From Acidimicrobiia bacterium (GTDB lineage: Bacteria; Actinomycetota; Acidimicrobiia; Acidimicrobiales; Aldehydirespiratoraceae), in NCBI GenBank assembly GCA_024421095.1, contig JAHQYM010000015.1, positions 1-37,894 of the forward strand: a stretch of DNA of 37,894 bases, read 5' to 3'. Numbering within the stretch: the stretch's first letter is position 1; every line of letters begins with the position of its first letter. The notes beneath the pieces are model-generated. The model was not told the DNA's origin and did not search any database. It worked only from the letters and a program-made list of their open reading frames with translations. A program made the translations under genes and the position numbers. Shown here piece by piece: positions 1-8,915 of this stretch.

Positions 1-415
1 ATCACGGGCACCGCGACTACACGGCGAACACTCACCCGACGGCAGCGACGGTACTGGGGCCATCACGGGCACCGTAAAAACGCGGCTAACACTCACCCGA
101 CGGTGGCGGCGCTACCGGGGCCATCACGGGCACCGCTACAACACGGCGAATACGCACCCGACGGTGGCGGTGGTACTGGGGCGATCACGGGCGCCGCGAC
201 TACACGGCGAACACTCACCCGACGGTGGCGGTGGTACTGGGGCGATCACGGGCGCCGCGACTACACGGCGAACACTCACCCGACGGTGGCGGCGCTACCG
301 GGGCGATCACTAGCACCGAAAAAACACGGCGAATACGCCCCCGACGGCAGCGACGGTACTGGGACCAGCATTAGAACCGCTACAACACGGCAAATTCGCA
401 CCCCTAGCAGGCGAA
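1..415. repeat. 61-bp tandem repeat array (about 6 full units plus one degenerate unit), truncated at the left window edge
   Basis: Unit starts 'atcacgggcaccg...' at 1, 62, 123, 184, 245, 306, and a decayed unit at about 367; constant 61-bp spacing. Confidence 0.95.
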
Positions 416-490
416 ATCGCTGCTTGAATAACCCAAGCCCAAATCTCATGTTTACGCGCCGGCTCTTATTTGCTGTACGATTACTTGGGA

Positions 491-1165
491 ATGACCGTGC
501 TAAACGCTTTTGTTCTCGGGGTTGACCTTGACGGTGTTTGTGCAGAGCACACCCTCGGTTTTCGGCGTATCGTTGCACGACGACTCAACGTTCCCGAAGA
601 ATCTTTGACCTTAGAGCGAACTTGGAACTTCAAAGAATGGGGATTTGAGCTAGAAGACTTTGAAGACCATCACCGCTATGCGGTCACCCAAGGTCGCATG
701 TTTCGGGACCTAGACGTGATCGAAGGGGCAGCCGAAGCCTTATGGCGGTTATCGGATGCTGGTGTTTGGATTCGCATCATCACCCACCGCCTTTACGTCA
801 ACTGGGGACACCAAATCGCAGCTAGCGACACCGTCGAATGGCTTGATAGGGTGCGTATTCCCTACCGTGACCTGTGTTTCTTAGGCAGCAAACCCGAAGT
901 TGAAGCCGATCTCTATATTGATGATGCCCCGCACAACATCGAAGCCTTACGTGAAGCTGGCAATGAGGTGATCGTTTTCGACCAGTACCACAACCGACAC
1001 GTTGAAGGCCTGCGGGCCACCAACTGGCAACAAGCCGAAGAAATCGTTATGCAAAGATTTGCCGAGCACTGCGGCCACCAAGGCGTGCAAACCCAATTTC
1101 GCGGTGTCTCTGGAGTGTTAGGCCAACGTCTCCCCAACCCCGAAAACAAAACTAACCACGACTAG
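491..1165 (+). CDS. 5'(3')-deoxyribonucleotidase-like HAD-family protein (NT5C-type)
   Basis: ATG at 491 (ORF extends to TTG 470); GVDLDGVCAEH HAD motif I, TH..V region, and LYIDDAPHN late-motif Asp pair. Confidence 0.75.
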   Translation: MTVLNAFVLGVDLDGVCAEHTLGFRRIVARRLNVPEESLTLERTWNFKEWGFELEDFEDHHRYAVTQGRMFRDLDVIEGAAEALWRLSDAGVWIRIITHRLYVNWGHQIAASDTVEWLDRVRIPYRDLCFLGSKPEVEADLYIDDAPHNIEALREAGNEVIVFDQYHNRHVEGLRATNWQQAEEIVMQRFAEHCGHQGVQTQFRGVSGVLGQRLPNPENKTNHD

Positions 1166-1180
1166 GCCGAAAACTCACGC
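1164..1180. repeat. Left copy of a 17-bp direct repeat flanking the RM module
   Basis: AGGCCGAAAACTCACGC, identical to 3353-3369. Confidence 0.9.
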
Positions 1181-1201
1181 CACACCCTGCCCTTTCGTTT
1201 T

Positions 1202-1942
1202 CTAGCCCTCCAGTAGGTCACTCACGTCGGATCGCTCATCCATGAACTTGACCAAACCACTGACCGTGTCGGCAACCGTGCTAAACGGAAGAAGTAGCAT
1301 CTCGTGCCGGTCAGTCTTCACGAGCACTTCCACACTCGACACCCTACTCCGAAGACTTGCACGGTCGGTGCTCAGAACCTCAACAACGGACTGGGTCAAC
1401 GTTGGCATTACCGACTCGGTTAGATCGTAGGCAAGGTTAGACCGATCTGATCCGCTGAGGATATTGAATGCGGCGAGTGACCTCAAAGGCGTTGACCGAT
1501 CCTTCTCCTCCCAGTCGAATTTTATGTGGTATTTTCTTAGCGTATCCACCATCCCTTGGAACCCGGTCGTGATGACCTCAACACCGAAACTCTTGATCAG
1601 GTCCAATGAATTATTTGACCAGTTGCCTGCTAATACTGCGGTGGACTTACGGATTGTTGGATAGGTCTTTCGCAAGTTGTAGTGCGCCACACAGAGCCAA
1701 CTTGCCTTGTCTCGATTGTGCTTTTTGTACCGTATGTACTTCGGGTCGAGGATCATCACAGGCTGGTCTTGCGCGTTCGATATCACTGCGTCAATCTGGT
1801 AGACGTTGTCGGTACCGTTCTTCATGCGCTGTGGCCCAATCTTGTGGCCGTACGATTGTACGACTGGTTCAAGGCGATCCAAAATTGATGCCTCAAACAA
1901 CTTGCCGATCTCTTGCCCTAATGCTGCAGCTGGATTGGACAT
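1202..1942 (-). CDS. Putative type II restriction endonuclease (PD-(D/E)XK-like)
   Basis: Start MSNPAAALGQEIG at 1942 overlaps the methylase stop (TAATG); motif QIDAVISNAQDQPVMILDPKYIR resembles D-Xn-(D/E)XK; adjacent to a DNA methyltransferase. Confidence 0.7.
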   Translation of the reverse strand: MSNPAAALGQEIGKLFEASILDRLEPVVQSYGHKIGPQRMKNGTDNVYQIDAVISNAQDQPVMILDPKYIRYKKHNRDKASWLCVAHYNLRKTYPTIRKSTAVLAGNWSNNSLDLIKSFGVEVITTGFQGMVDTLRKYHIKFDWEEKDRSTPLRSLAAFNILSGSDRSNLAYDLTESVMPTLTQSVVEVLSTDRASLRSRVSSVEVLVKTDRHEMLLLPFSTVADTVSGLVKFMDERSDVSDLLEG

Positions 1943-3210
1943 TAGCGGGTCACGGTGACAATGCTCTCGCGCAGAGGAACTTTGTGGCGTTGTGCGTTGC
2001 TTGGCCATTTGTTTCCTCTGTTGCGGATTACTTCAACACTGAAGGAAGTGAAACCAGCTCCCAATGCTAACTTGCCGATAAATTCGTCAGTCGGTACGTG
2101 GACACCATACGGCGCGGAGTCGCCCAACACGAGGATGAATGGGCAACCCGGTTTTAGGACCGAGTGAGCTTGCGTTATCACTCGTGCCATGTCCTCAAAA
2201 TATCCTGCCGTCATGAGGTCATACGATTTTTTTCCTGATTTCTGTTTGCGGAGAATCCCAAGCCTTGATACGGCATCGCTTAGCTCGGCATGGACTAGTG
2301 GGTCAATCGACCTGACTAACGACATTTCGATCGTTCGCGCCATCTTGTTCCGATGAACCTGCGTGGTCGCTGCCATCATCAGTTTGTTGCGGACATTGGC
2401 CGTAATATCAGCCCAACTGTCGTACAGTCCCCAAAAGTAAGTCTCGAGCCGAGTGCGGTCGGCGTAGTCGTAATTGTTGAGGTACGGTGGCGAGGTTAGG
2501 ATCATATCCACCTTCCTTTCATTTACATAAGAAGCGAGTTTTCGAGCATCTCCGTTAATCACGCTGTGAAATGACTCTATCTCAATGAAATTTTCGACAT
2601 CCTCAACCATAATTGCACAACGTTTTGTGAACTCATCAAATGCGTCTCGCCTCACTTTACGTTCAGCGAACTTGCTTGGTGCAATATATGGCCATCCCGC
2701 TCCCGCCGAGGTAGTATCGCGCAACGCAGCCGTCAACGCTAATTTGAAAAATGCTTGCCGCTCAGACCCCAATTCCAGGATGGCGGTCCTCAATGCATAG
2801 AGTGCGTCTAAGTTTTCTTGGTCGAAACACTTCTCCACCAACTCAGGCCATCCCGCCGATCTATAGCCCATTTCGGTGCGGATATCGGATGCGTGCTCAA
2901 GAAGCAACTTGGCTTCTTTCCCCAAAAGGTCGGTGTCATGGTTCAAGTCGAGTTTGGTGCGGGCTACCCAATGAACGAAGGGATGTGCCTCAACGCCGAT
3001 CGAATCGATGCCCAACTTCTTGGCTGCTAAAGATGTGGTTCCAGTCCCCAAGAAGGGATCGGCAATCAAACTACGTGTACTTAAGCCAAACTCGGCTGCC
3101 TTCGCCTCAACCAAACGATATGAGTAGCCGGCTGGATATGTGAACCAGCGGTGAACTGGAGCACTCAAACTGTCTTTGAATGTACCGTATTTTGCTACAG
3201 CGTTTGCCAT
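1942..3210 (-). CDS. DNA methyltransferase (N4-cytosine/N6-adenine type), modification subunit of the RM pair
   Basis: SAM-binding motif DPFLGTGTTSLAAKKLG and catalytic motif LTSPPYLNNYDYADRTRLE. Confidence 0.9.
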   Translation of the reverse strand: MANAVAKYGTFKDSLSAPVHRWFTYPAGYSYRLVEAKAAEFGLSTRSLIADPFLGTGTTSLAAKKLGIDSIGVEAHPFVHWVARTKLDLNHDTDLLGKEAKLLLEHASDIRTEMGYRSAGWPELVEKCFDQENLDALYALRTAILELGSERQAFFKLALTAALRDTTSAGAGWPYIAPSKFAERKVRRDAFDEFTKRCAIMVEDVENFIEIESFHSVINGDARKLASYVNERKVDMILTSPPYLNNYDYADRTRLETYFWGLYDSWADITANVRNKLMMAATTQVHRNKMARTIEMSLVRSIDPLVHAELSDAVSRLGILRKQKSGKKSYDLMTAGYFEDMARVITQAHSVLKPGCPFILVLGDSAPYGVHVPTDEFIGKLALGAGFTSFSVEVIRNRGNKWPSNAQRHKVPLRESIVTVTR

Positions 3211-3352
3211 GGTGCCAACCCGTTAGGTTTATTGGGGCTTACTCGTGAGCAGTTCGTACGCGGTTGAAATCTTTTCATGGCAACATCGTAACCGAAGTGT
3301 GTGACACTGTAGGTGATCCACTAGGCCGGCACTTTGAGAAAAATCGAAGCGG

Positions 3353-3369
3353 AGGCCGAAAACTCACGC
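3353..3369. repeat. Right copy of a 17-bp direct repeat flanking the RM module
   Basis: AGGCCGAAAACTCACGC, identical to 1164-1180. Confidence 0.9.
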
Positions 3370-3397
3370 TGCGAACGCCGCAAAGTCAACTTCGCAA

Positions 3398-4189
3398 TCA
3401 ACAATGATTGGTGCTTTCGTCTAGGGCTTGACGAAACTCTGCTACTAGCTCAGCCACACCATCAGGGCCGGCACCATCAAGCATTCGCTGTACCATCGCC
3501 GAACCCACCACCACACCATCCGCCTCCTCGCACACCTCCACAGCCTGTCGCGGTGTGCCCACCCCAACGCCCACCAGCACTGGAAGATCGGTCACGGCTT
3601 TGAGGCGTTTGGCGATCACTTTGGCACTCGCGGCGAGTTGTTCACGAACGCCGGTAATGCCTAGTAAACCAACTGCATAAACAAATCCACGAGAGCGCTG
3701 CGCGATGCGCGCCAAACGTTCATCAGAGGCGGTGGGTGCCCCTAAAAGTACTGTTTCGATAGCTTCCGCGTCAGCGGCTGTAGCCCAAGGCCCAAGTTCT
3801 TCAAGTGGAATATCTGGTAAAATAGCGCCGGCCACCGTGCTGCGAGCCAAAGATGCCGCGAAGCGCTGATAACCCATACGGTAGGCGATATTGCCATACG
3901 TCATCACCACCGTTGGCACACCAATATCGGCTCGGTGCAGCCGATCGAACACCTGTTGCGGGGTTACGCCAGCCGCCAACGCCCGGTCGTTAGCAAGTTG
4001 AATTGTGGGGCCGTCCATCACCGGATCAGAAAAAGGTATGCCGATCTCAACAGCATCAGCACCGGCGATAGCGGCAGCCTGCACCGTTTCGAGCCAGTCA
4101 TTCCCGAGTCCGCCGGTGAGATAAGGAACAAGACATTTGCCACCACGGTCGAGGCGCGCCCGAAGAGCCGCTTCGAGGACACCGGTCAC
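3398..4189 (-). CDS. trpA: Tryptophan synthase alpha chain
   Basis: LVPYLTGGLGN, GADAVEIGIPFSDPVMDGPTIQ; stop/start overlap with trpB. Confidence 0.95.
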   Translation of the reverse strand: MTGVLEAALRARLDRGGKCLVPYLTGGLGNDWLETVQAAAIAGADAVEIGIPFSDPVMDGPTIQLANDRALAAGVTPQQVFDRLHRADIGVPTVVMTYGNIAYRMGYQRFAASLARSTVAGAILPDIPLEELGPWATAADAEAIETVLLGAPTASDERLARIAQRSRGFVYAVGLLGITGVREQLAASAKVIAKRLKAVTDLPVLVGVGVGTPRQAVEVCEEADGVVVGSAMVQRMLDGAGPDGVAELVAEFRQALDESTNHC

Positions 4190-5388
4190 GCCAAATGTTC
4201 CATCATCTGAGCCACATCCTTGTCGCCTCGACCACTCAAGTTCAACAACACCGTCTGGCCCGCCAACTCATCTTTGGCTTGCATGATCCAACCCAGTGCG
4301 TGCGCCGGTTCAAGAGCCGGAATAATCCCCTCGGTTCGTGCCAGCAACTGAAATGCCTCAACAACTTGAGCGTCGCTGATCGGTTCGTAACGTGCCCGTT
4401 TGGTGGCAGCTAGGTGGGCGTGTTCGGGGCCGACCCCTGGGTAATCCAAGCCTGCGGAGATGGAATGAGCTTCCAGCACTTGTCCCCATTCGTCTTGCAT
4501 CAAATACGAATGTGATCCATGAACAACGCCCGGCACGGCACGACCCAGCGCCGCTCCGCCAGCCGGTTCAACACCAACCAATGCTGCTTCGGTGTCTACG
4601 AAACCAGAAAAAATCCCTGCGGCGTTGGAACCGCCACCAACGCACGCAACCACAACATCGGGGGCACCACCCAACAGCGAAGCGCATTGCTGAGAGGCTT
4701 CAACACCAATAACTCGATGGAACTCACGAACCATCCACGGATAAGGGTGTGGCCCCATTACCGAACCAAGGCAATAGTGAGTGGATTCGACTGCGCCAAC
4801 CCAATGTCGCATGGCTTCGTTGACCGCATCTTTAAGCGTTTGCGACCCCGATTGCGCGGCACGAACCTCGCTACCCAACAACTTCATGCGGAACACGTTG
4901 AGTTCTTGGCGGCGGATGTCTACCTCGCCCATATAAACGATGCATTCCATATCGAAAAGCGCCGCCGCGGTGGCGGTCGCCACCCCGTGCTGGCCTGCAC
5001 CAGTCTCAGCGACCAAACGCGTTTTGCCCATGCGTTTAGCCAGCAAAGCCTGGCCCAAGACACTGTTGATCTTGTGGCTACCGGTGTGGTTCAGGTCTTC
5101 GCGTTTCAACAAGATGCGGCACCCCAATTCGGCGCTCAAATTCTCGCAAATGGTGATCGGTGAGGGACGCCCGGCGTAGTCTCTGAACAGCAGATACAGT
5201 TCGTCACGAAAGACTGGATCAGCCCACGCTGAACGAAACGCTCGATCAAGTTCTTGGCAAGCCGGCACCAAAGTTTCGGGCACAAACATTCCCCCGAACT
5301 CCCCGAAACGGCCCGACTCGCTGGGGTCGCCCATGACACTGGTATTGCCGTATGGGTGAGTTGTTTTTTCTTGTGCGGATACAGCCAT
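4186..5388 (-). CDS. trpB: Tryptophan synthase beta chain
   Basis: GRFGEFGGMFVPETL, KREDLNHTGSHKIN, CVGGGSNA, NLSGRGDKD. Confidence 0.97.
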   Translation of the reverse strand: MAVSAQEKTTHPYGNTSVMGDPSESGRFGEFGGMFVPETLVPACQELDRAFRSAWADPVFRDELYLLFRDYAGRPSPITICENLSAELGCRILLKREDLNHTGSHKINSVLGQALLAKRMGKTRLVAETGAGQHGVATATAAALFDMECIVYMGEVDIRRQELNVFRMKLLGSEVRAAQSGSQTLKDAVNEAMRHWVGAVESTHYCLGSVMGPHPYPWMVREFHRVIGVEASQQCASLLGGAPDVVVACVGGGSNAAGIFSGFVDTEAALVGVEPAGGAALGRAVPGVVHGSHSYLMQDEWGQVLEAHSISAGLDYPGVGPEHAHLAATKRARYEPISDAQVVEAFQLLARTEGIIPALEPAHALGWIMQAKDELAGQTVLLNLSGRGDKDVAQMMEHLA

Positions 5389-6059
5389 TAGATATCGTCC
5401 TTCCAGTTGTAGGGCAGTTCCGAAACTTCGATTCGGTCACGTAAACGAACTTCTATGAACGCTCGGCGCGCGGCATCAATAAATCGCCTCATTTTGACAG
5501 GATCTTTCGAGCCGGGCAGACGTTCAACACCGCTCGAAACATCAACTCCCCAAGGAGCCGTTTTGTGGATGGCGCGGCTCACATTGTCGGCATCAAGACC
5601 ACCTGCCAACAGCACTCTCACACCCGAAAGCGGCATGTTCTCAATCAGATTCCAATCAAATGCTTGACCGCTGCCCGGTTGAGGTGAATCGATGAGCGCT
5701 ACATCGGCGTGGTAATCGGACACCTTGGCCAACCGCTGGTCGCTCGAAGCGAAAGCCTTAATCAACCGAGGCACACGTTTTTGGATTTCTTGAGATTGTT
5801 CTGGGGTCTCGTTGCCATGCAACTGTGCGGCACCTAAGCCAGCGCGATGCATGATGTGTACCACACGATCAGGAACTTCATTGCGAAACACCCCAACCGT
5901 CAAAACTTCAGCCGGGAGACGGCGCGCAATGTCGCGCACTCGATCAACAGCCACCTGCCGAGAAGAAGGCGCGAAAACGAAACCTACCGCGTCCGCTCCC
6001 AACGCCGCAGCGAGCAAAGCGTCCTGTTCGCTGGTTATCCCGCAGACTTTGATAAACAT
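5388..6059 (-). CDS. trpF: Phosphoribosylanthranilate isomerase
   Basis: VKVCGIT-like start (MFIKVCGITSEQDALLAAALGADAVGFVFAPSSRQV), LLAGGLDADNV, GVDVSSGVE. Confidence 0.95.
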   Translation of the reverse strand: MFIKVCGITSEQDALLAAALGADAVGFVFAPSSRQVAVDRVRDIARRLPAEVLTVGVFRNEVPDRVVHIMHRAGLGAAQLHGNETPEQSQEIQKRVPRLIKAFASSDQRLAKVSDYHADVALIDSPQPGSGQAFDWNLIENMPLSGVRVLLAGGLDADNVSRAIHKTAPWGVDVSSGVERLPGSKDPVKMRRFIDAARRAFIEVRLRDRIEVSELPYNWKDDI

Positions 6060-6095
6060 ACCTCTGACGCTAGCGTGTCAAAAGCAAAGTCTTCA

Positions 6096-6950
6096 CTAAT
6101 TCAGCGCACCCAAACGCGCTGAGACACCCTCAACGGTAACAGTAGCGCCGGGTTGCACCTTGCGCATCACCGTAGCCAGAGCAAAACTTTGAGCCGCCGA
6201 GGGTGCCGTGGCTGCCGAAGCCGCCGAGGTCACCCGACCAACGGCACTGCCTTGATAGCTGACGGTTGCACCCACGCTCAGGGATTGCTGCGCGATCAAA
6301 AGACGCAAAGGACGAGGCACATTCCCGCCGCGGCTGTCAATACGGGCCACTAGTTCTTGACCGGTGTAACAACCTTTCGTGAAACTCACGCTTTGGCTAA
6401 TGAAGTACGCGCCGGCCTCAGCGGGGATGGTGTTTTCGTTGATGTCTTGACCCAAACGGGGAACTCCGGCGAGTATCCGCGCTTGTTCCAGTGCCGTGTT
6501 GTCGACCGCAATGTTTGGTGGAGCTTCGATTGCGTAGCCAAGGAAATCTGTGCCAGAAAAACCGGGCCAAGAAAACTCTGCACATAATTTGGTTTGCGGC
6601 GGTTGGGTTTGCGGTGATGAGCTGTCTGTGCTCCCATCCTGGCGCAACGAGATCATCCGCCAACCTTCAAGCATTTGCAACTCAACCGCGCTACGCAACT
6701 TGAATCGTTGCAATCGATCTGCAAGGCGCTGAGCCCAACCCGCTTCAAGGTCTATGAAAAACTTTTCGTCGCTAACCCGATGCAACCGAAACCATGCGTT
6801 GAGCTTGCCGTGGGGTGCCAAAACCAAAGACCAAGCCGAAGAACCCTCGGTAATGGTTGTGACATCTTGAGAAATCTGGCCTTGCAAATACGCAGTTGCG
6901 TCAGCACCAGTTACCTCCAAGACATCTCGGTCGCTAACGCTCGCGAGCAT
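6096..6950 (-). CDS. ygfZ: YgfZ/GcvT-like folate-binding protein
   Basis: Signature KGCYTGQELVARIDSRG; N-terminal DATAYLQGQISQD. Confidence 0.9.
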   Translation of the reverse strand: MLASVSDRDVLEVTGADATAYLQGQISQDVTTITEGSSAWSLVLAPHGKLNAWFRLHRVSDEKFFIDLEAGWAQRLADRLQRFKLRSAVELQMLEGWRMISLRQDGSTDSSSPQTQPPQTKLCAEFSWPGFSGTDFLGYAIEAPPNIAVDNTALEQARILAGVPRLGQDINENTIPAEAGAYFISQSVSFTKGCYTGQELVARIDSRGGNVPRPLRLLIAQQSLSVGATVSYQGSAVGRVTSAASAATAPSAAQSFALATVMRKVQPGATVTVEGVSARLGALN

Positions 6951-6953
6951 GAC

Positions 6954-8480
6954 CTAACCTTGGCCTTGTTGACTCTGGTTGCGTGTCTCGCTCATCCGCC
7001 GAGCTGTCGGCACCGCCGCAAGCAGCGCTTTGGCTTTGTTGAGACACTCCAGGTATTCGTCTTCTGCTACCGAATCAGCCACGATTCCGGCACCGGCACT
7101 AACCGTGGCTCGATTCGAAGACACAATCATTGTGCGGATAGTGATAGCGGTGTCGATACCGCCGGAGCAGTCGAGGTAACCAACCACTCCCCCGTACGGG
7201 CCGCGTCTCACTGGTTCGAGTTCATCAATGATCTCCATTGCCCGCACCTTAGGCGCACCCGATAAAGTCCCCGCCGGCAAGGTGGCACGCAACACGTCAA
7301 TCGCCGTGGCCCCCTCTTTGAGCTTGCCCGAGACTTGTGAGGTGAGATGCATCACATGACTATAGTGTTCCAGAGTCATCATTTCGTCCACCTGCAGACT
7401 ACCGAATTCTATCACTCGGCCTATGTCATTTCGGGCCAGGTCGACAAGCATGATGTGCTCGGCTATTTCTTTGGGATGCTCCCGCAACTCGGCAGCCATG
7501 AGGCGATCTTGTTCATCGGTCTTACCTCGTTGCCGAGTGCCGGCGATCGGACGGGAAACCACCCGCCCATCAAGTAGTTGCACCATAGGTTCAGGTGAGC
7601 CGCCAACGATTTCGAGTTGGTCATGGCGCAAGAAAAACATGTATGGACTGGGGTTAAGTTGGCGCAACACTCGGTACACGTCGAAGGCTTGTGCATCAAG
7701 GTCGAAGCTGAACCGTTGAGCTAGCACGACTTGAAAGATGTCTCCCGCAACGATGAGTTCTCGTGCCGCTTCAACCGCTGCACAATACTCTGCTTGAGAC
7801 ATTGTGGAGGTCACTTCGGGGAAGGTTTCGACATCTTGGGCTGGAAGAAAGAGCGGTTCGTCGATCGGTCGCGAGCCTGCTCGACCCAAGGATTCAAGCC
7901 TGTGGACGGCATCTTCGTATACGGCATCAATCGTGGCTTGATCAGCATTGTCCGGTATTGGCGCATTGGCGATCAGCGTCACTTGCTGCCGCCAATGGTC
8001 ATACGCGGCGACTTCACCGATGATCGACATCACCGCGTCGGGGTAGCCAAGGTCATCTTCGGCTTCGTTGGGTAGGTTCTCAACCTCCTGTACCACGTCG
8101 TAACCAAGGAAACCAATTAGACCACTATGCAGCGGTGGTAAACCTGGCAACTCTGGGGTCTGGTAGTGGTCGAGAAGTCGTTCGAGGGCACAAAGAATGC
8201 CCCCGTTCGGGTCTATCTCAATACCGAGGTCGCCTTCAACGGTAACCTTTTGGGCTCGGGAGGTGAGGGTGGCGAGCGGACGGCGACCCACGAAAGACCA
8301 ACGGCCCCAACGATCTCCACCGTCCACAGATTCCAACAGGAAGCCCTCTTCGTCACCCACCACTCTTCTGAAGGCACTTACTGGGGTGGTGAGGTCGGCG
8401 AGCAGCACACGCCAAACCGGGATCATGCGATGATCTTGGGCTAAAGCACGAAACTCAGCTAGGTTGGGGCGAACCGTCAT
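6954..8480 (-). CDS. trpE: Anthranilate synthase component I
   Basis: LLESVDGGDRWGRWSFVG (LLES feedback motif), chorismate-binding core GTLSGAPKVRAMEIIDELEP..RRGPYGGVVGY. Confidence 0.95.
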   Translation of the reverse strand: MTVRPNLAEFRALAQDHRMIPVWRVLLADLTTPVSAFRRVVGDEEGFLLESVDGGDRWGRWSFVGRRPLATLTSRAQKVTVEGDLGIEIDPNGGILCALERLLDHYQTPELPGLPPLHSGLIGFLGYDVVQEVENLPNEAEDDLGYPDAVMSIIGEVAAYDHWRQQVTLIANAPIPDNADQATIDAVYEDAVHRLESLGRAGSRPIDEPLFLPAQDVETFPEVTSTMSQAEYCAAVEAARELIVAGDIFQVVLAQRFSFDLDAQAFDVYRVLRQLNPSPYMFFLRHDQLEIVGGSPEPMVQLLDGRVVSRPIAGTRQRGKTDEQDRLMAAELREHPKEIAEHIMLVDLARNDIGRVIEFGSLQVDEMMTLEHYSHVMHLTSQVSGKLKEGATAIDVLRATLPAGTLSGAPKVRAMEIIDELEPVRRGPYGGVVGYLDCSGGIDTAITIRTMIVSSNRATVSAGAGIVADSVAEDEYLECLNKAKALLAAVPTARRMSETRNQSQQGQG

Positions 8481-8492
8481 TGCTGTGGCAAC

Positions 8493-8915
8493 TCAACGAT
8501 GCGCGAGCGTGTTGAGATCGGTGACCGTACGGTAGTAGCAGGTAGGGCGAGTGTTGCCGCCTTCGTCTTTGGTGTGACACACCCCACCGCCAGTTTTACG
8601 AACTCGATAAAGCAGGCTGTTTTGCTCGCAGTTAACTTTCACTTCTACCAATTCTAGTTGGTCGCCACTCGTTGCCCCCTTGTGCCACAACTCTTCACGG
8701 GAGGTTGAGTACAGCACTGCCGAGTTGCGCTCAAGAGTGGCTCGGTAAGCCTCTTCGTTCGCATAACCAATGAACAACACATCACCGCTATCGACATCTT
8801 GAAGCACGACCGGCACCACTTGATGCCCGGCTCTACCAATCTTGGCTACTTTGTCGAAATCTATTTCAACGTGTAGGCCCTCTTCTAACTCCGCTTCGTC
8901 CATGTTTGCGCTCAT
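8493..8915 (-). CDS. hisI: Phosphoribosyl-AMP cyclohydrolase (HisI)-like protein
   Basis: LWHKGATSGD..VNCEQNSLLYRVRKTGGGVCHTK..TCYYRTV matches the HisI fold motifs. Start chosen at MSANMDEAELEEG; the ORF extends to 9017. Confidence 0.8.
   Translation of the reverse strand: MSANMDEAELEEGLHVEIDFDKVAKIGRAGHQVVPVVLQDVDSGDVLFIGYANEEAYRATLERNSAVLYSTSREELWHKGATSGDQLELVEVKVNCEQNSLLYRVRKTGGGVCHTKDEGGNTRPTCYYRTVTDLNTLAHR

Noticed and set aside
1-415. CRISPR array
   Set aside because: The 61-bp units are contiguous with no unique spacers; only a short core varies and the same core variants recur.
1-525. Plus-strand ORF through the 61-bp repeats as a real protein
   Set aside because: The period is not a multiple of 3, so the ORF is open simply because no frame of the unit contains a stop. 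It also overlaps the start of a well-supported gene, so I do not call it a CDS.
1166-1201. Bidirectional terminator between the convergent nucleotidase-like and endonuclease genes
   Set aside because: No strong stem followed by a T-tract in the 36-bp gap.
4519-5163. 214-aa plus-strand ORF antisense to trpB
   Set aside because: Fully contained in trpB on the opposite strand, with no recognisable motif.
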